Shown: positions 27,697 to 35,865 of the stretch, in pieces
How positions within the stretch are numbered: position 1 is the stretch's first letter
Layout of the letters: every line of letters starts with the position of its first letter
Virus record (IMG/VR): IMGVR_UViG_3300030385_002649
Location: 186,001-250,000 of that record
Source: a virus
DNA: 64,000 nucleotides
Strand: one strand, 5' to 3'
The notes under the pieces: model-generated
Databases searched by the model: none
Told to the model about the DNA's origin: nothing
The model's input: the letters and a program-made list of their open reading frames with translations, nothing else
Made by a program: the position numbers and the translations under genes

Positions 27697-27842
27697 TGGA
27701 AGGTCCCGTATGCAGATGTGGGCACCAATCATTCGCTCATCTGTTAAGCCAATGTGACTATTGCGAATGCGCTTACCACGGAGTCTGGCATAGCAAATCG
27801 ATCATGCTAATCCGAAAATGGGAAGAAGATCAACGCGCGTAA
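27696..27842 (+). CDS. Cys-rich mini-protein
   Basis: A 48-residue protein with CRCGH near the start and CDYCEC plus His residues later, so a likely small zinc-binding fold. Its ATG overlaps the previous stop as TAATG, and its end converges on the minus-strand gene at 27830. Function unknown; the layout with the sigma-like gene suggests a transcription-related accessory. Confidence 0.5.
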   Translation: MEGPVCRCGHQSFAHLLSQCDYCECAYHGVWHSKSIMLIRKWEEDQRA

Positions 27843-28357
27843 TGTTGCCCAGTATTCGATGGGCCAACCCTAGGATTAGGACCGCCAGACACCGGAAGTT
27901 CCGCCGCACCAAGCGGGATCTGGTAATCTGGCGGTAGCGCTGTATACCCAGTCTTAGAACTGTCCAAAACATCGAGCACAAAGTCAATCACTTCGTGCGG
28001 AGTAGTTTGGAATTCTACAGGTAATTCGCTTCTAGCCTCGCCCATCGCGCATCTCTGAACGTCCGCAGCGTTAGTGTGTGTCGTATATCCCAGGGAGAGT
28101 CTGTTGGTCCCTAGTACGAATAAATTCCAGCCAATTTTTACAACGCCAGTATTAACGTCTGCGTCCTCAGAGAACGGGACGATTTCTGTCTTATTGAAAA
28201 GGTCTTTCACCTTTACTGCCAGGTCCCAACAAGTGGGTGGATACAACGGGCGGTTGAAGTTATCATAGCCCTTAGTTGTAAAAAATGCGATCATTTGTCT
28301 ACGAACCAGTTCTCTTTGTAACTGGCTCCTGATCTTATTAGCTAGTGATACGTCCAT
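27830..28357 (-). CDS. Late-type hypothetical protein
   Basis: A 175-residue protein, helical at the start and Gly/Pro-rich at the end. The family is unknown. A GTAAATATAA box lies directly upstream, the same as before several virion-type genes, so a late structural or assembly role is likely. Confidence 0.55.
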   Translation of the reverse strand: MDVSLANKIRSQLQRELVRRQMIAFFTTKGYDNFNRPLYPPTCWDLAVKVKDLFNKTEIVPFSEDADVNTGVVKIGWNLFVLGTNRLSLGYTTHTNAADVQRCAMGEARSELPVEFQTTPHEVIDFVLDVLDSSKTGYTALPPDYQIPLGAAELPVSGGPNPRVGPSNTGQHYAR

Positions 28358-28360
28358 GAC

Positions 28361-28370
28361 TTATATTTAC
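28361..28370 (-). promoter_or_regulatory. Putative late promoter box
   Basis: GTAAATATAA on the minus strand four bases before the ATG at 28357. Confidence 0.45.
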
Positions 28371-28495
28371 TGGAACAGATGTTCAACAAACTATGTATTC
28401 TTGAGCGGTTAAAAACTCATTTAGGCTCTAAGGGCCCGACGACACCAAGAATCATATTTCGGTATTTTCAAGTCGTACGAACGGCCAGAAAAATG

Positions 28496-28702
28496 CTATT
28501 TCGTAGCTTTTCGGAGTCTGGATCGCTGCAAGTTTTGTTTTTTGCGCTCCTGAATTTTCCGACGACGTCTTCGGCCAGTGATCTTAGCTTTTTCTTTCTT
28601 ATCGCACTGACTGCATGGAGTAATGCCATAATAATTGAACCGATACATCGCACAAATGTCACAACGATCTCGAAAAGACCGAGCTTTCAACAACATTGGC
28701 AT
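28496..28702 (-). CDS. Basic zinc-finger mini-protein
   Basis: A 68-residue protein with CDIC and CSQC 13 residues apart, then a very basic tail (RRRRKIQERKKQ). It probably binds nucleic acid through a small zinc finger. It starts two bases after the stop of the gp46-like gene. Confidence 0.5.
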   Translation of the reverse strand: MPMLLKARSFRDRCDICAMYRFNYYGITPCSQCDKKEKAKITGRRRRRKIQERKKQNLQRSRLRKATK

Positions 28703-28703
28703 G

Positions 28704-30863
28704 CTAACATCCAGACTCGTCGATTGTCGAAAACTCGTTTTGTTTCTTGATCATCAGCTGCGTGGGAAAAACATTTCTCAATTCGCCTTTGTGAGAAATT
28801 ACAAAAATGGTGTCAGGACACGGTCGATCAGAATTGTCTGTATTCATGTCATTGACCAAATCGGCGAAAGCTTGCACGCCCTTCTGGTCTAGACGCCCAT
28901 CAACTTCATCCAAAATCATAATATTGCACTGTTGGCCATAAATCGACATATAAAGGTCATAGAGAGCGAACATTATGGACAAGTCGATTCTTTTTCTCTC
29001 CCCACCAGAGCAGAAATCATAACCCCATTTATCCGTTTCAACTGTCAGAGTGGACGTAAAGGCGATGTTAATGTTGATATCGAACGACTCCAGATAATAA
29101 TGGATCCTACTGTTCAAATAAGGGATCAGTTCCGATAGAAGCCATTTCTTGATTTTGCGTCTATCGGAATAAGACCTATAGACGTAATTGTAATGAGCAA
29201 ACAAAATGTCTAGGTGCGAAATCGATTCTTCCAATTTTGTATGCTCATCGATTCTCGCTTTTAATTGCCCTTCAACTTTTTGTATAACATCGACATATGG
29301 GTTAGGCTCTTCTCTAACTTCTTCGAGTTTTTGTTTGTGCTCTTCAATTTTCTGGCCGCAAGAATCGAATTTGCGATTTAGATCACGAGCTTCGTTTGTA
29401 GTAATCTCAGGAATAACGTCATCTAACTTAGCCTTTATGCTTTTAATGATCGCTTTCTTTTTCTCATTCTCTTCCAAGAGATCGTCAATTTCGATTTTCT
29501 TATCGTCGATAGAACCTTGAAGTCTTGCTTGGTCGTTTTTCAGGCGCAAGTTAAGCTTAATAATCCTTTCCGCTTGTTCTACAGTTGTCGACGGTCGAAC
29601 AGCAACGTTTTTAGTTAGCCATCCTGCGTGCTTTTCAAGATCGCCGGTCAACTTATCGCGATATTGTTCGTACTGCCCAATTTTGTCTTTGTGATCGCCA
29701 ATCTTAGAAAAAACATGATCTTGCGACACAATTTGGTCACATGACGTGCATTTTGAGTCTCCTTTGGATTCCCATTCTAAGATCGTAGATTGAAGTCTTT
29801 CGCAACCCTCAATCAGAGTTTGTCTTTTCTGCTTTAGAGCAGAAATCGTTTCTTGCTTGTCTTCTCTAGCAGCTAGAGTTACCTCACATTCTTGCTCATC
29901 CGCTCTTATTCGGCCCAGGTCTGGCTCGTCTAGTGGTTCATCATTTAGACGTTTTTCGTCAGTTTCAATGGCCTTTTTTAAAAACCGAATAGCCCTAAGA
30001 TTGGACTCGATCTTGTTGTGATAATCTTCTAGCTTGGACCTGATAGCTTGGACGGTAATCCACTTATGCTCGATGACCGGCAATTCTGGCGGGACTTCCA
30101 TCTTATAAAGCATGTCTTCATAGTACTCGATGGCTTCTTCAATTTGCTTTAATTTCTCTTGTTTTTTAGCAGCGTGTTGCTGAGAAGAATCTTCTAGATC
30201 ACAAACGCTGGCTTCGCTAGATTTAATGCCAATTTCAGAATGGCTAATCTGAATTCTAACTGCAGCTTGTTCTCCTTCTATCTCTTTCAGCTTCAACTTA
30301 GCCGAGTCAGCGTATTGATTCAATTTGTTAAGACCGAGAATCCGTTCAAGAGCTTCCTTCCTCTTGACAACCGACATTTCGAGGAAGCTCTTGCCAAGCT
30401 GTCCACAAAATACGCTAGATATGAAAATCTCATAATCTAGCCCGAATAGCTTGTTAATCTCTTCTTGGACGTTCTTAGTCGTAGAATGAGTGCCTGTAGC
30501 GTCCCCATCCTTTTTTAAGATCAGCTCAGAGTGACCGTCAATGTTGCGCGTCCGAACGATCTCGTAACCGTCCGTCGTCTTAATCTTGACATAACAGTCT
30601 TTGTCAGTGAAATAATTAATCACTTTGTCGCCAGGGCTTGGATTGGTGATTGTCCTGCCAAATAGGCACCAAATAAAGGCCGTTATCAAACTACTCTTAC
30701 CGGCACCATTAGATGCCGATTTTTCACCCAGGTCGACCTCACCAAGAATGAGGACTGGCCCTAAACCTGCGCCGTTCTTCTTGATGTCCAATTTTGTCGT
30801 GTAATCACCATACGACAAAAAATTCTTTAGCTCTAGCGATTCAATATCAAGTTTAGTCGGCAT
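28704..30863 (-). CDS. T4 gp46-like recombination ATPase (Rad50/SbcC)
   Basis: A 719-residue SMC-like ATPase. Walker A is NGAGKSSL near residue 53, with a hinge zinc hook at SKCTSCDQIV near residue 357 between two long coiled coils. The C-terminal lobe holds the signature CSGGERKRIDLSI and Walker B NIMILDEVDGRL. With the gp47-like nuclease it forms the complex that resects DNA ends for recombination-dependent replication and host DNA breakdown. AGTATTTCAGG precedes its ATG, the putative early/middle box. The gp47 gene lies 1.5 kb upstream, separated by tRNAs and small genes rather than adjacent as in T4. Confidence 0.93.
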   Translation of the reverse strand: MPTKLDIESLELKNFLSYGDYTTKLDIKKNGAGLGPVLILGEVDLGEKSASNGAGKSSLITAFIWCLFGRTITNPSPGDKVINYFTDKDCYVKIKTTDGYEIVRTRNIDGHSELILKKDGDATGTHSTTKNVQEEINKLFGLDYEIFISSVFCGQLGKSFLEMSVVKRKEALERILGLNKLNQYADSAKLKLKEIEGEQAAVRIQISHSEIGIKSSEASVCDLEDSSQQHAAKKQEKLKQIEEAIEYYEDMLYKMEVPPELPVIEHKWITVQAIRSKLEDYHNKIESNLRAIRFLKKAIETDEKRLNDEPLDEPDLGRIRADEQECEVTLAAREDKQETISALKQKRQTLIEGCERLQSTILEWESKGDSKCTSCDQIVSQDHVFSKIGDHKDKIGQYEQYRDKLTGDLEKHAGWLTKNVAVRPSTTVEQAERIIKLNLRLKNDQARLQGSIDDKKIEIDDLLEENEKKKAIIKSIKAKLDDVIPEITTNEARDLNRKFDSCGQKIEEHKQKLEEVREEPNPYVDVIQKVEGQLKARIDEHTKLEESISHLDILFAHYNYVYRSYSDRRKIKKWLLSELIPYLNSRIHYYLESFDININIAFTSTLTVETDKWGYDFCSGGERKRIDLSIMFALYDLYMSIYGQQCNIMILDEVDGRLDQKGVQAFADLVNDMNTDNSDRPCPDTIFVISHKGELRNVFPTQLMIKKQNEFSTIDESGC

Positions 30864-30974
30864 ATGCCTGAAATACTTCTAAATAGAACTGTGGTAATTT
30901 AAGTGGCAGTTAGCCATATCCAATATGAATGCCAATCTCGTTCCATCATCCCACCAAACTTAAGTTTCAACATT

Positions 30975-31049
30975 GCACTTGACAGGAATCGAACCCGCAG
31001 CCTCCAGAATCCTTACATCATGGCGCTCTACCATTTGAGCTACAAGTGC
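30975..31049 (-). tRNA. tRNA-like, oversized anticodon arm
   Basis: Acceptor GCACTTG/CAAGTGC, D-arm GCTC..GAGC and T-arm GCGGG-TTCGATT-CCTGT are intact. The stretch between D-arm and T-arm is about three bases too long and no regular 5+7+5 anticodon arm forms, so the anticodon is uncertain. Confidence 0.6.
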
Positions 31050-31053
31050 TTAT

Positions 31054-31122
31054 GCGGTTTCCTGGTCTTGCACCAAGTGATAAACCTTCCTGCATTTCGA
31101 ATGCAAGTGCTCACTAAACCGC
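31054..31122 (-). tRNA. tRNA-like without D-arm
   Basis: A perfect acceptor GCGGTTT/AAACCGC, an anticodon arm TTGCA-TTCGAAA-TGCAG (anticodon CGA) and a T-arm CTTGG-TGCAAGA-CCAGG are visible, but only about ten bases lie between acceptor and anticodon arm, too few for a D-arm. Confidence 0.45.
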
Positions 31123-31127
31123 TTATT

Positions 31128-31281
31128 CGGAGGGTAGGATTCGAACCTACACCCCCCAGTTTATAATAACTGGTACCCCGACAGCTGCGCGCGCCGTCAC
31201 AGTAAGATTCAATCGTTACTCGCTACTGTGGCCACAGTGCTTTCTCTAAATGAACCATCCTGCTCCGTTGAGCTTCCTCCG
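31128..31281 (-). tRNA. Interrupted tRNA-like gene with ~90-base insert
   Basis: The 5' part has CGGAGG followed by a short D-arm GCTC-AACG-GAGC. The 3' part has a T-arm GTAGG-TTCGAAT-CCTAC and CCTCCG, which pairs with the 5' acceptor. In between lies a much longer region than normal, with a palindrome ACTGTGGCCACAGT and a hairpin CCAGT...ACTGG. It could be an intron-like insertion or a fusion of tRNA remnants. Confidence 0.4.
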
Positions 31282-31283
31282 AT

Positions 31284-31396
31284 GCGCGGGGCTGGAGTTT
31301 AACCAACGACCTCTGCTCCTCGCCCGCTCGTGGTGCGGGCGCCTGGGATCTCGCCAGGAACGGTAAACACAGCGCTCTACACTGAGCTACCCGCGC
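31284..31396 (-). tRNA. tRNA-like with ~40-base insert
   Basis: Acceptor GCGCGGG/CCCGCGC is perfect, the D-arm is GCTC..GAGC and the T-arm GTTGG-TTAAACT-CCAGC. Between D-arm and T-arm two extra hairpins occur, CCTGG-CGAGATC-CCAGG and GCCCGC-ACCACGA-GCGGGC. If they are an insert, the remaining loop suggests anticodon TAC (Val), which is uncertain. Confidence 0.45.
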
Positions 31397-31401
31397 TAAA
31401 T

Positions 31402-31493
31402 GGATCGGGCTGGATTCGCACCAACAATCTGCCATTATTTAAAATGACATGCCGCACTAATGGGAGGCAGAGCCTCCTCTTGGCTTCCGATCC
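31402..31493 (-). tRNA. tRNA-like with hairpin in D-loop
   Basis: Acceptor GGATCGG/CCGATCC and T-arm GTTGG-TGCGAAT-CCAGC are intact. A perfect hairpin GGAGGC-TCT-GCCTCC sits inside what would be the D-loop, and an anticodon-like arm GTCAT...ATGGC with an eight-base loop follows. Anticodon not assigned. Confidence 0.45.
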
Positions 31494-31499
31494 TTTGTT

Positions 31500-31820
31500 T
31501 TATTCAGATACCATAAATTCAGCCATTTCTGGTTTCACCCATTCCTTAAGATCGGCCTCGTCCAAACTTTTCGGTCTAGGCCAGAAGTTTTTAACATCAG
31601 TGTTGGGAGAAAAATGTTGTTTTCTAGTAATGATAGACCTCAAGACGCACAACCTTGTGAATCGCGCAGAGGCGCTCCACCATTCAGCCTTAGCCTGCCA
31701 ATACTCTTTCCTCTTAGAAGGAACATTGTAATGCTTATCCCTTGTTTTACTCTTAGAAGCTCTAATCTGAATGATCAGGCTCTTCATCTCTTCTCTCAGT
31801 TTTTTCCAATTCAAGCTCAT
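31500..31820 (-). CDS. Basic hypothetical protein
   Basis: A 106-residue, Lys/Arg- and Trp-rich, mostly helical protein starting MSLNWKKLREEM. No family recognised. It follows the PTH2-like region by nine bases, probably in one transcript. Confidence 0.5.
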   Translation of the reverse strand: MSLNWKKLREEMKSLIIQIRASKSKTRDKHYNVPSKRKEYWQAKAEWWSASARFTRLCVLRSIITRKQHFSPNTDVKNFWPRPKSLDEADLKEWVKPEMAEFMVSE

Positions 31821-31829
31821 AGTTATCTC

Positions 31830-32171
31830 CTATCGAATCAACTTAAGATTCGAAAAATGCTTGCGAAGCTGCGATTTAGGAGCCGGAACTATGCCGATAG
31901 ACATTAGCGCATTGTCCCACGGCAGATCCGGTTCACGGATAGCAATATGAGGTATCCTATGCGCAATCAGGCGCTGTTCAACGCGGAGAAGTTCTATTTC
32001 ATCCTTAGCGGAGAGCGCTACTGCGATAGTTCCTGTTGGGAGATTTCCGGGGCTTGATTCACCGGCTGCGTGTAGAAGTTGTGCGGCTAGAACGCCTAAT
32101 GGAACATCGTTCCTGACAATACAATAATGAGCGAGGGGATCCCTTTCGGGCTTACTGCCAAGGTCGCTCGG
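31830..32171 (-). CDS. PTH2-like peptidyl-tRNA hydrolase, no standard start
   Basis: The last 99 codons read as a peptidyl-tRNA hydrolase 2 domain: YCIVRNDVPLGVLAAQLLHAAGE corresponds to the family's IVR.DL..GK.AAQ.sHA core, and HIAIREPDLP...LMSIGIVPAP to its C-terminal half. PTH2 frees tRNAs stuck on abortive peptides. The open frame starts after TAG at 32172-32174 and contains no ATG, GTG or TTG. An ATT at 32120, a +1 or -2 shift from the preceding 46-residue gene, or an indel are possible. The link to the dense tRNA arrays is suggestive. Confidence 0.6.
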   Translation of the reverse strand, partial: PSDLGSKPERDPLAHYCIVRNDVPLGVLAAQLLHAAGESSPGNLPTGTIAVALSAKDEIELLRVEQRLIAHRIPHIAIREPDLPWDNALMSIGIVPAPKSQLRKHFSNLKLIR

Positions 32172-32292
32172 CTAGGCGAATACCAGTTGGAGAGGTCTTC
32201 CGACCGTCGTCGACTCCTAGCGAACCGCCGCTCTGATTAGAAGCATTCTTGCTAATCGATCCGCCACTTTGGTTACTTGCGTTTTTCTTCAT
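32152..32292 (-). CDS. Small repeat protein KNASNQSGGS
   Basis: A 46-residue frame with a ten-residue tandem repeat KNASNQSGGS near its N-terminus. It overlaps the open PTH2-like frame by 20 bases in another frame. It could be a leader that feeds translation into the PTH2 domain by frameshift, or an independent small protein. Confidence 0.4.
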   Translation of the reverse strand: MKKNASNQSGGSISKNASNQSGGSLGVDDGRKTSPTGIRLAERPWQ

Positions 32293-32312
32293 GTCTTCTT
32301 ATATACGTTTGC

Positions 32313-33362
32313 TTAAGTGCCGACTATTTCAATATTCAATTTCTTCAAAAGATCGAAGTCCAACTTCTTAGGTTGGTCGTGGTTAAGCCACTTCTCAAAC
32401 AGATCTACTGGAGAAACGAGAGAGACGTCCGACTTAGTATCAACAGCCAAGTCGATCTTCTCCTCCCTAACCATTTGTAGTTTGACGTTTAGTGCACCTT
32501 GTTCTAGAAGATTAGTCCTAATCCGCATCAACTCATCTTTAGTATAATCACGGTTTAATCTGACCCGAACATTATCACCTTTCACATATAGCTTGTCTTC
32601 AAGCATATCGTCAATGAGTGTGACATAATCGGCGGGGCGAGGGCCAGGAACTAAATTCAACCCAAAGATTTCGACAAAATCAACTTTCCTAGTTTCAGTG
32701 TCGTATTCGATAAATCCGTGAGGCACCATTCCTTCGTCAAACCGGAATGGAATAGGGCTGCCAGGATACCAAACGTTCCCTCTCCCTTCAACTTTCTGGT
32801 GACAATGAAAGTGTCCAGTGAAAACTCGGTCGAATTTAGAAGCATCAAAGTTGACCACACTCCAATTCTTGATGAGGAAACACTCGTTCAATGTGGCGTT
32901 GTGCACTCCGACATGCGTGAGAAGCACGTCTCCATCTTGATATTGTTCTTCTATTTTCTTCAAAACCTTCATATAGACGGTCTCATAATGAACAAACGGA
33001 AGAACCCAAAAGCGCTGCCCGTGCAATTTTAAAAGTTTCACATCTTCTATGACTGTTATGACCTTACTTAAAGAATGTAAAGAATTTATCCTCCATGAGT
33101 GTCGTAGATAAAGATCATGATTGCCAGGAAAGCAGATCCAAGTCTGCCCTTGTTTTTTAACTTCTTCAAAAAAATTATATGCGGCGTTATATACTTCAAT
33201 ATTAAGATTAACTCGGTCATGAAATAGGTCGCCCATAACTACGATAATGTCTATGTCATTATTAGAGGCATATTTACTAATTGTGTTTAGAGACCATAAA
33301 ATGTCGCGTAGTTTTTGAGGATAGCCAAAATGGACGTCAGCAGTCAATAAAACCTTAGCCAT
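32313..33362 (-). CDS. T4 gp47-like recombination nuclease (Mre11/SbcD)
   Basis: A 349-residue calcineurin-like phosphoesterase. Metal-binding motifs are in order: TADVHFGYP near residue 7, VVMGDLFHDR near residue 43, FPGNHDLYLRHS near residue 78, a histidine in LLTHVGVH near residue 147 and GHFHCHQK near residue 182. It is the nuclease partner of the gp46-like ATPase. ATG 33362 is preferred over an upstream frame start because it follows a GAGG site inside the end of the HNH gene. The C-terminal 130 residues are the capping/partner-binding part. Confidence 0.93.
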   Translation of the reverse strand: MAKVLLTADVHFGYPQKLRDILWSLNTISKYASNNDIDIIVVMGDLFHDRVNLNIEVYNAAYNFFEEVKKQGQTWICFPGNHDLYLRHSWRINSLHSLSKVITVIEDVKLLKLHGQRFWVLPFVHYETVYMKVLKKIEEQYQDGDVLLTHVGVHNATLNECFLIKNWSVVNFDASKFDRVFTGHFHCHQKVEGRGNVWYPGSPIPFRFDEGMVPHGFIEYDTETRKVDFVEIFGLNLVPGPRPADYVTLIDDMLEDKLYVKGDNVRVRLNRDYTKDELMRIRTNLLEQGALNVKLQMVREEKIDLAVDTKSDVSLVSPVDLFEKWLNHDQPKKLDFDLLKKLNIEIVGT

Positions 33363-33921
33363 TTTCAACAACCTCACAAATAAAACTCTTCATGTCTTGA
33401 TTTGAAAAGTTTTGCTTCCCCAAATTGATAGCCCTACAAACTAACTGCACATTGTTTTTGATATAACCTTTAGACGAGTCTATCCTATCAATAGAAATAC
33501 ATTTTAGATCATAATACGAATGCGTCATCGGCACCATCGATATATTACATTTCCCGCATTGTTTTTCATATAACTGTAATAAATATTTTAAGTCTATGTT
33601 GGTTTCCCATTTCTTACGTGCTTTCACATGTGAAAGCTTATATTTAAGAAATTGCTCCACAGACATGGTTTTAATTTTTCTATTGTGGTTTTTACCATGC
33701 TCGGATCTATAATAGGACTTATTTATTCTATTGTGAATCTCGCAGCCACGGTCAGAACTAAGATATTTCTTATTCGCAGCATAATTCGTTTTCTTATGGT
33801 ATGCTGCGACTTTAGCGCATCTACACACTTTACACTGGGAAAGGTGTCCGTCTTTAGCACTTCTGTTCTTATGAAAATCGTTTAACGGCTTCTCTTTTTC
33901 GCATTTAGAACAATTTTTCAT
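33355..33921 (-). CDS. HNH endonuclease with zinc finger
   Basis: A 188-residue Lys/Asn-rich protein. N-terminal CSKCEKEKPLNDFHKN and CKVC form a zinc-finger often joined to phage HNH enzymes; a second CGKCNISM pair and SIDRIDSSKGYIKNNVQLVCRAINLGK near residues 135-170 are the HNH region (DRID...N..N). It overlaps the gp47 start by eight bases, so it is inserted directly upstream of that gene. AGTATTTAAGG precedes its ATG. A likely free-standing homing endonuclease. Confidence 0.75.
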   Translation of the reverse strand: MKNCSKCEKEKPLNDFHKNRSAKDGHLSQCKVCRCAKVAAYHKKTNYAANKKYLSSDRGCEIHNRINKSYYRSEHGKNHNRKIKTMSVEQFLKYKLSHVKARKKWETNIDLKYLLQLYEKQCGKCNISMVPMTHSYYDLKCISIDRIDSSKGYIKNNVQLVCRAINLGKQNFSNQDMKSFICEVVENG

Positions 33922-33933
33922 AAACCTTAAATA

Positions 33934-34788
33934 CTAGGCGACGATGGGTTCTTCCATAGGACCATTCACCGCAACAGTGCCGTATACCTTATGACTTTTA
34001 TAAGAGAAAGTAGCTGTTACAACGCTAATGTCAGCCTTACAATAATCGAAATCAATCTTAGACATATCAACTTCGGCGAGTTTAACTTTATTGAGTTCGA
34101 CGTAGGAAGTCATTTCTCCAGATCCATTGGTAAAGACGACCCTAGCCTGCCTAGTTTTTGGTTTTCTGGCCAAAAAATCAATCGTCTTAGGCGTCAAGTA
34201 GAGATCGAGATCAAGAGTTCCAGGCTTTAAAAACGATGGCTTTGACGCAAATCGTAGATTCCGAGAATATAAGAGGGCGTTATTTTCTTCCTCAGATCCG
34301 AATTCAAGTTTCCACCTGTGAGAACGAAGAAAATCTTGTTCAATCTCTTCTTTTTTAACGCTTTTAGCGACTTTAGTGTGTTTGATAGGATCTTCGGCAT
34401 ATTCATAATAGTCCGCAATAATTTCGACAACATTACGGCATTTCTCATCTTGGCGGTGGTTCCTTTTATAAAACCAATCCTTTAGTTCTTCATGTGGAGT
34501 AGAAAAGAAAGGAGAGACCTCGATTGGTGTCTTTTCCTCTGGCTTAGGGTAACCAGAAAAAATCAAAGGTTTGTGAGCAAAATAATCCTTTACTTTGATG
34601 ATGCCGAGATGAGCAGCCTGACGCGTGTTGGCCACACCATCTCGTAAAAATCCAAATATTGCCTTAGTGACAATGATTGAAGATAAAACCAAAGAACCTA
34701 TAGAGTAGATCGTCCAATATGCTAATCGCTGGATGACAGAGAATAGTGTCACAAATGGCCACGCTAAAATATTGATGATCGTTTTCAT
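33934..34788 (-). CDS. Membrane-anchored protein with tube-like domain
   Basis: A 284-residue protein. The first 45 residues are two hydrophobic stretches, probably membrane-spanning. After a charged linker with EQDFLRSHRWKLEFG near residue 150, the C-terminal 130 residues follow the gp19 tail-tube layout (HRW motif, a central strand pair, and FDYCKADISVVTATFSY near the end). A tube-like fold joined to membrane anchors is unusual. It might act in the ejection channel or be a tape-proximal cap. TAAATAAAG lies upstream, close to the late box. Confidence 0.5.
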   Translation of the reverse strand: MKTIINILAWPFVTLFSVIQRLAYWTIYSIGSLVLSSIIVTKAIFGFLRDGVANTRQAAHLGIIKVKDYFAHKPLIFSGYPKPEEKTPIEVSPFFSTPHEELKDWFYKRNHRQDEKCRNVVEIIADYYEYAEDPIKHTKVAKSVKKEEIEQDFLRSHRWKLEFGSEEENNALLYSRNLRFASKPSFLKPGTLDLDLYLTPKTIDFLARKPKTRQARVVFTNGSGEMTSYVELNKVKLAEVDMSKIDFDYCKADISVVTATFSYKSHKVYGTVAVNGPMEEPIVA

Positions 34789-34827
34789 AGATGAACCTGT
34801 CGTGCTCTTTATTTATCTATGAGTAAC

Positions 34828-34914
34828 GGAAAGCGGGAGACTTGAACTCCATCCAACTAATGTTGAACCATCTGCTTAGCAGGCAGTGCCAGAGCCCTCC
34901 CTGGTTCACTTTCC
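34828..34914 (-). tRNA. tRNA-Ser(GCT)
   Basis: Class II tRNA: acceptor GGAAAGT/GCTTTCC, anticodon loop CTGCTAA, long variable arm, T-arm with TTCAAGT. Confidence 0.85.
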
Positions 34915-34923
34915 AAAATGTAC

Positions 34924-35007
34924 GGATCATAGAGGACTCGAACCCCAACCACTGATGGCTTAATTGCTTTCGAAACAATACCAGCCCGCCTGTCTGGTTT
35001 ATAATCC
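34924..35007 (-). tRNA. tRNA-Ser(CGA)
   Basis: Class II tRNA: acceptor GGATTAT/ATGATCC, anticodon arm ATTGT-TTCGAAA-GCAAT, long variable arm, T-loop TTCGAGT. Confidence 0.85.
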
Positions 35008-35012
35008 TTGAA

Positions 35013-35098
35013 GGAGAACGGGGGACTTGAACCCCAACCCCTTTCGAGGTCTAGCTGCTTTCCAAGCAGTACCGGCACGCCTGTCCGGATCATTCTCC
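35013..35098 (-). tRNA. tRNA-Ser(GGA)
   Basis: Class II tRNA: acceptor GGAGAAT/GTTCTCC, anticodon loop TTGGAAA, long variable arm, T-loop TTCAAGT. Confidence 0.87.
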
Positions 35099-35109
35099 AT
35101 TAATGTCGC

Positions 35110-35466
35110 TCAACAAACTCTCCGACCGCCACCGGGACCACCGGGAAATCTGCTCCAATTTTGGACGTTCTTAGGAGGACCGAATGTCGCCTTCGTCCCA
35201 ATCACCTTTTTAGTCTTTTTCACAAATTCAGACTCTAATTTCTCGTGCATCAACTCAAAAAACTTCGGCTTGATATCATCTGGGCTAGCCATTATAGCCT
35301 GGAGAACGCCAATCAACCAAGATGTGAAATTATCCTCGCAGCCAGAATTCTCCCTAGCAAGTTCAGCATGTTCTAAAAGCATCTCGACTTGATCTGGTTC
35401 GAAATCAACGCCACCCGTTAACTCGTAATATCCTTTAATCCAATACCTGAATTCTACATGATTCAT
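35110..35466 (-). CDS. Hypothetical protein
   Basis: A 118-residue protein: helical for 85 residues (EFRYWIKGYYELTGG...EMLLEHAEL), then a basic linker and a Gly-rich tail (FPGGPGGGRR). Family unknown; similar small proteins occur in many phages beside accessory genes. Coupled to the next upstream gene by a four-base overlap. Confidence 0.55.
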   Translation of the reverse strand: MNHVEFRYWIKGYYELTGGVDFEPDQVEMLLEHAELARENSGCEDNFTSWLIGVLQAIMASPDDIKPKFFELMHEKLESEFVKKTKKVIGTKATFGPPKNVQNWSRFPGGPGGGRRVC

Positions 35467-35660
35467 TGTGCTGCCTTGTCAATTTCGTCTTGTTCATCCA
35501 TCTTACATTCGATCAACCATAAATCCTCTTCTCCAGTTATCCATTTTCGAAATGGAAATCTATCACAAGGCTTGCAATAATCTGAAATCCAATATCCGCC
35601 GAGCTTGTTTTTGCACTTTGGGCAGACCTTTTTAAATCTATAATATAGGTTCTTTAACAC
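35463..35660 (-). CDS. Zinc-ribbon mini-protein
   Basis: A 65-residue protein with CPKCKNKLGG and CKPC 18 residues apart, a likely zinc ribbon, followed by an acidic tail. It overlaps both neighbours. Confidence 0.55.
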   Translation of the reverse strand: MLKNLYYRFKKVCPKCKNKLGGYWISDYCKPCDRFPFRKWITGEEDLWLIECKMDEQDEIDKAAQ

Positions 35661-35865
35661 TATCGTACCATCCAGATTCCTTCAGATACTTAGTTATCCT
35701 TTCTTGATGCATGTTTGCCATCCCATCTCCTTGGCCGCCGCGACAAGAAGACCAGACTTTAGCTTTGCAATATGGACAACTTGCTAAAATAGCTGTTGAA
35801 ATCCCGATTCTTCTGCACCTTTCAATGTCTTGATCGTTTGAGGTCCTCTCTTCGGACCCGCTCAT
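35638..35865 (-). CDS. Small zinc-binding-type protein
   Basis: A 75-residue protein with CPYCKAKVWSSC, a half zinc-ribbon pattern also common in phage proteins beginning after a polar N-terminus. Overlaps its neighbours. Function unknown. Confidence 0.5.
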   Translation of the reverse strand: MSGSEERTSNDQDIERCRRIGISTAILASCPYCKAKVWSSCRGGQGDGMANMHQERITKYLKESGWYDSVKEPIL

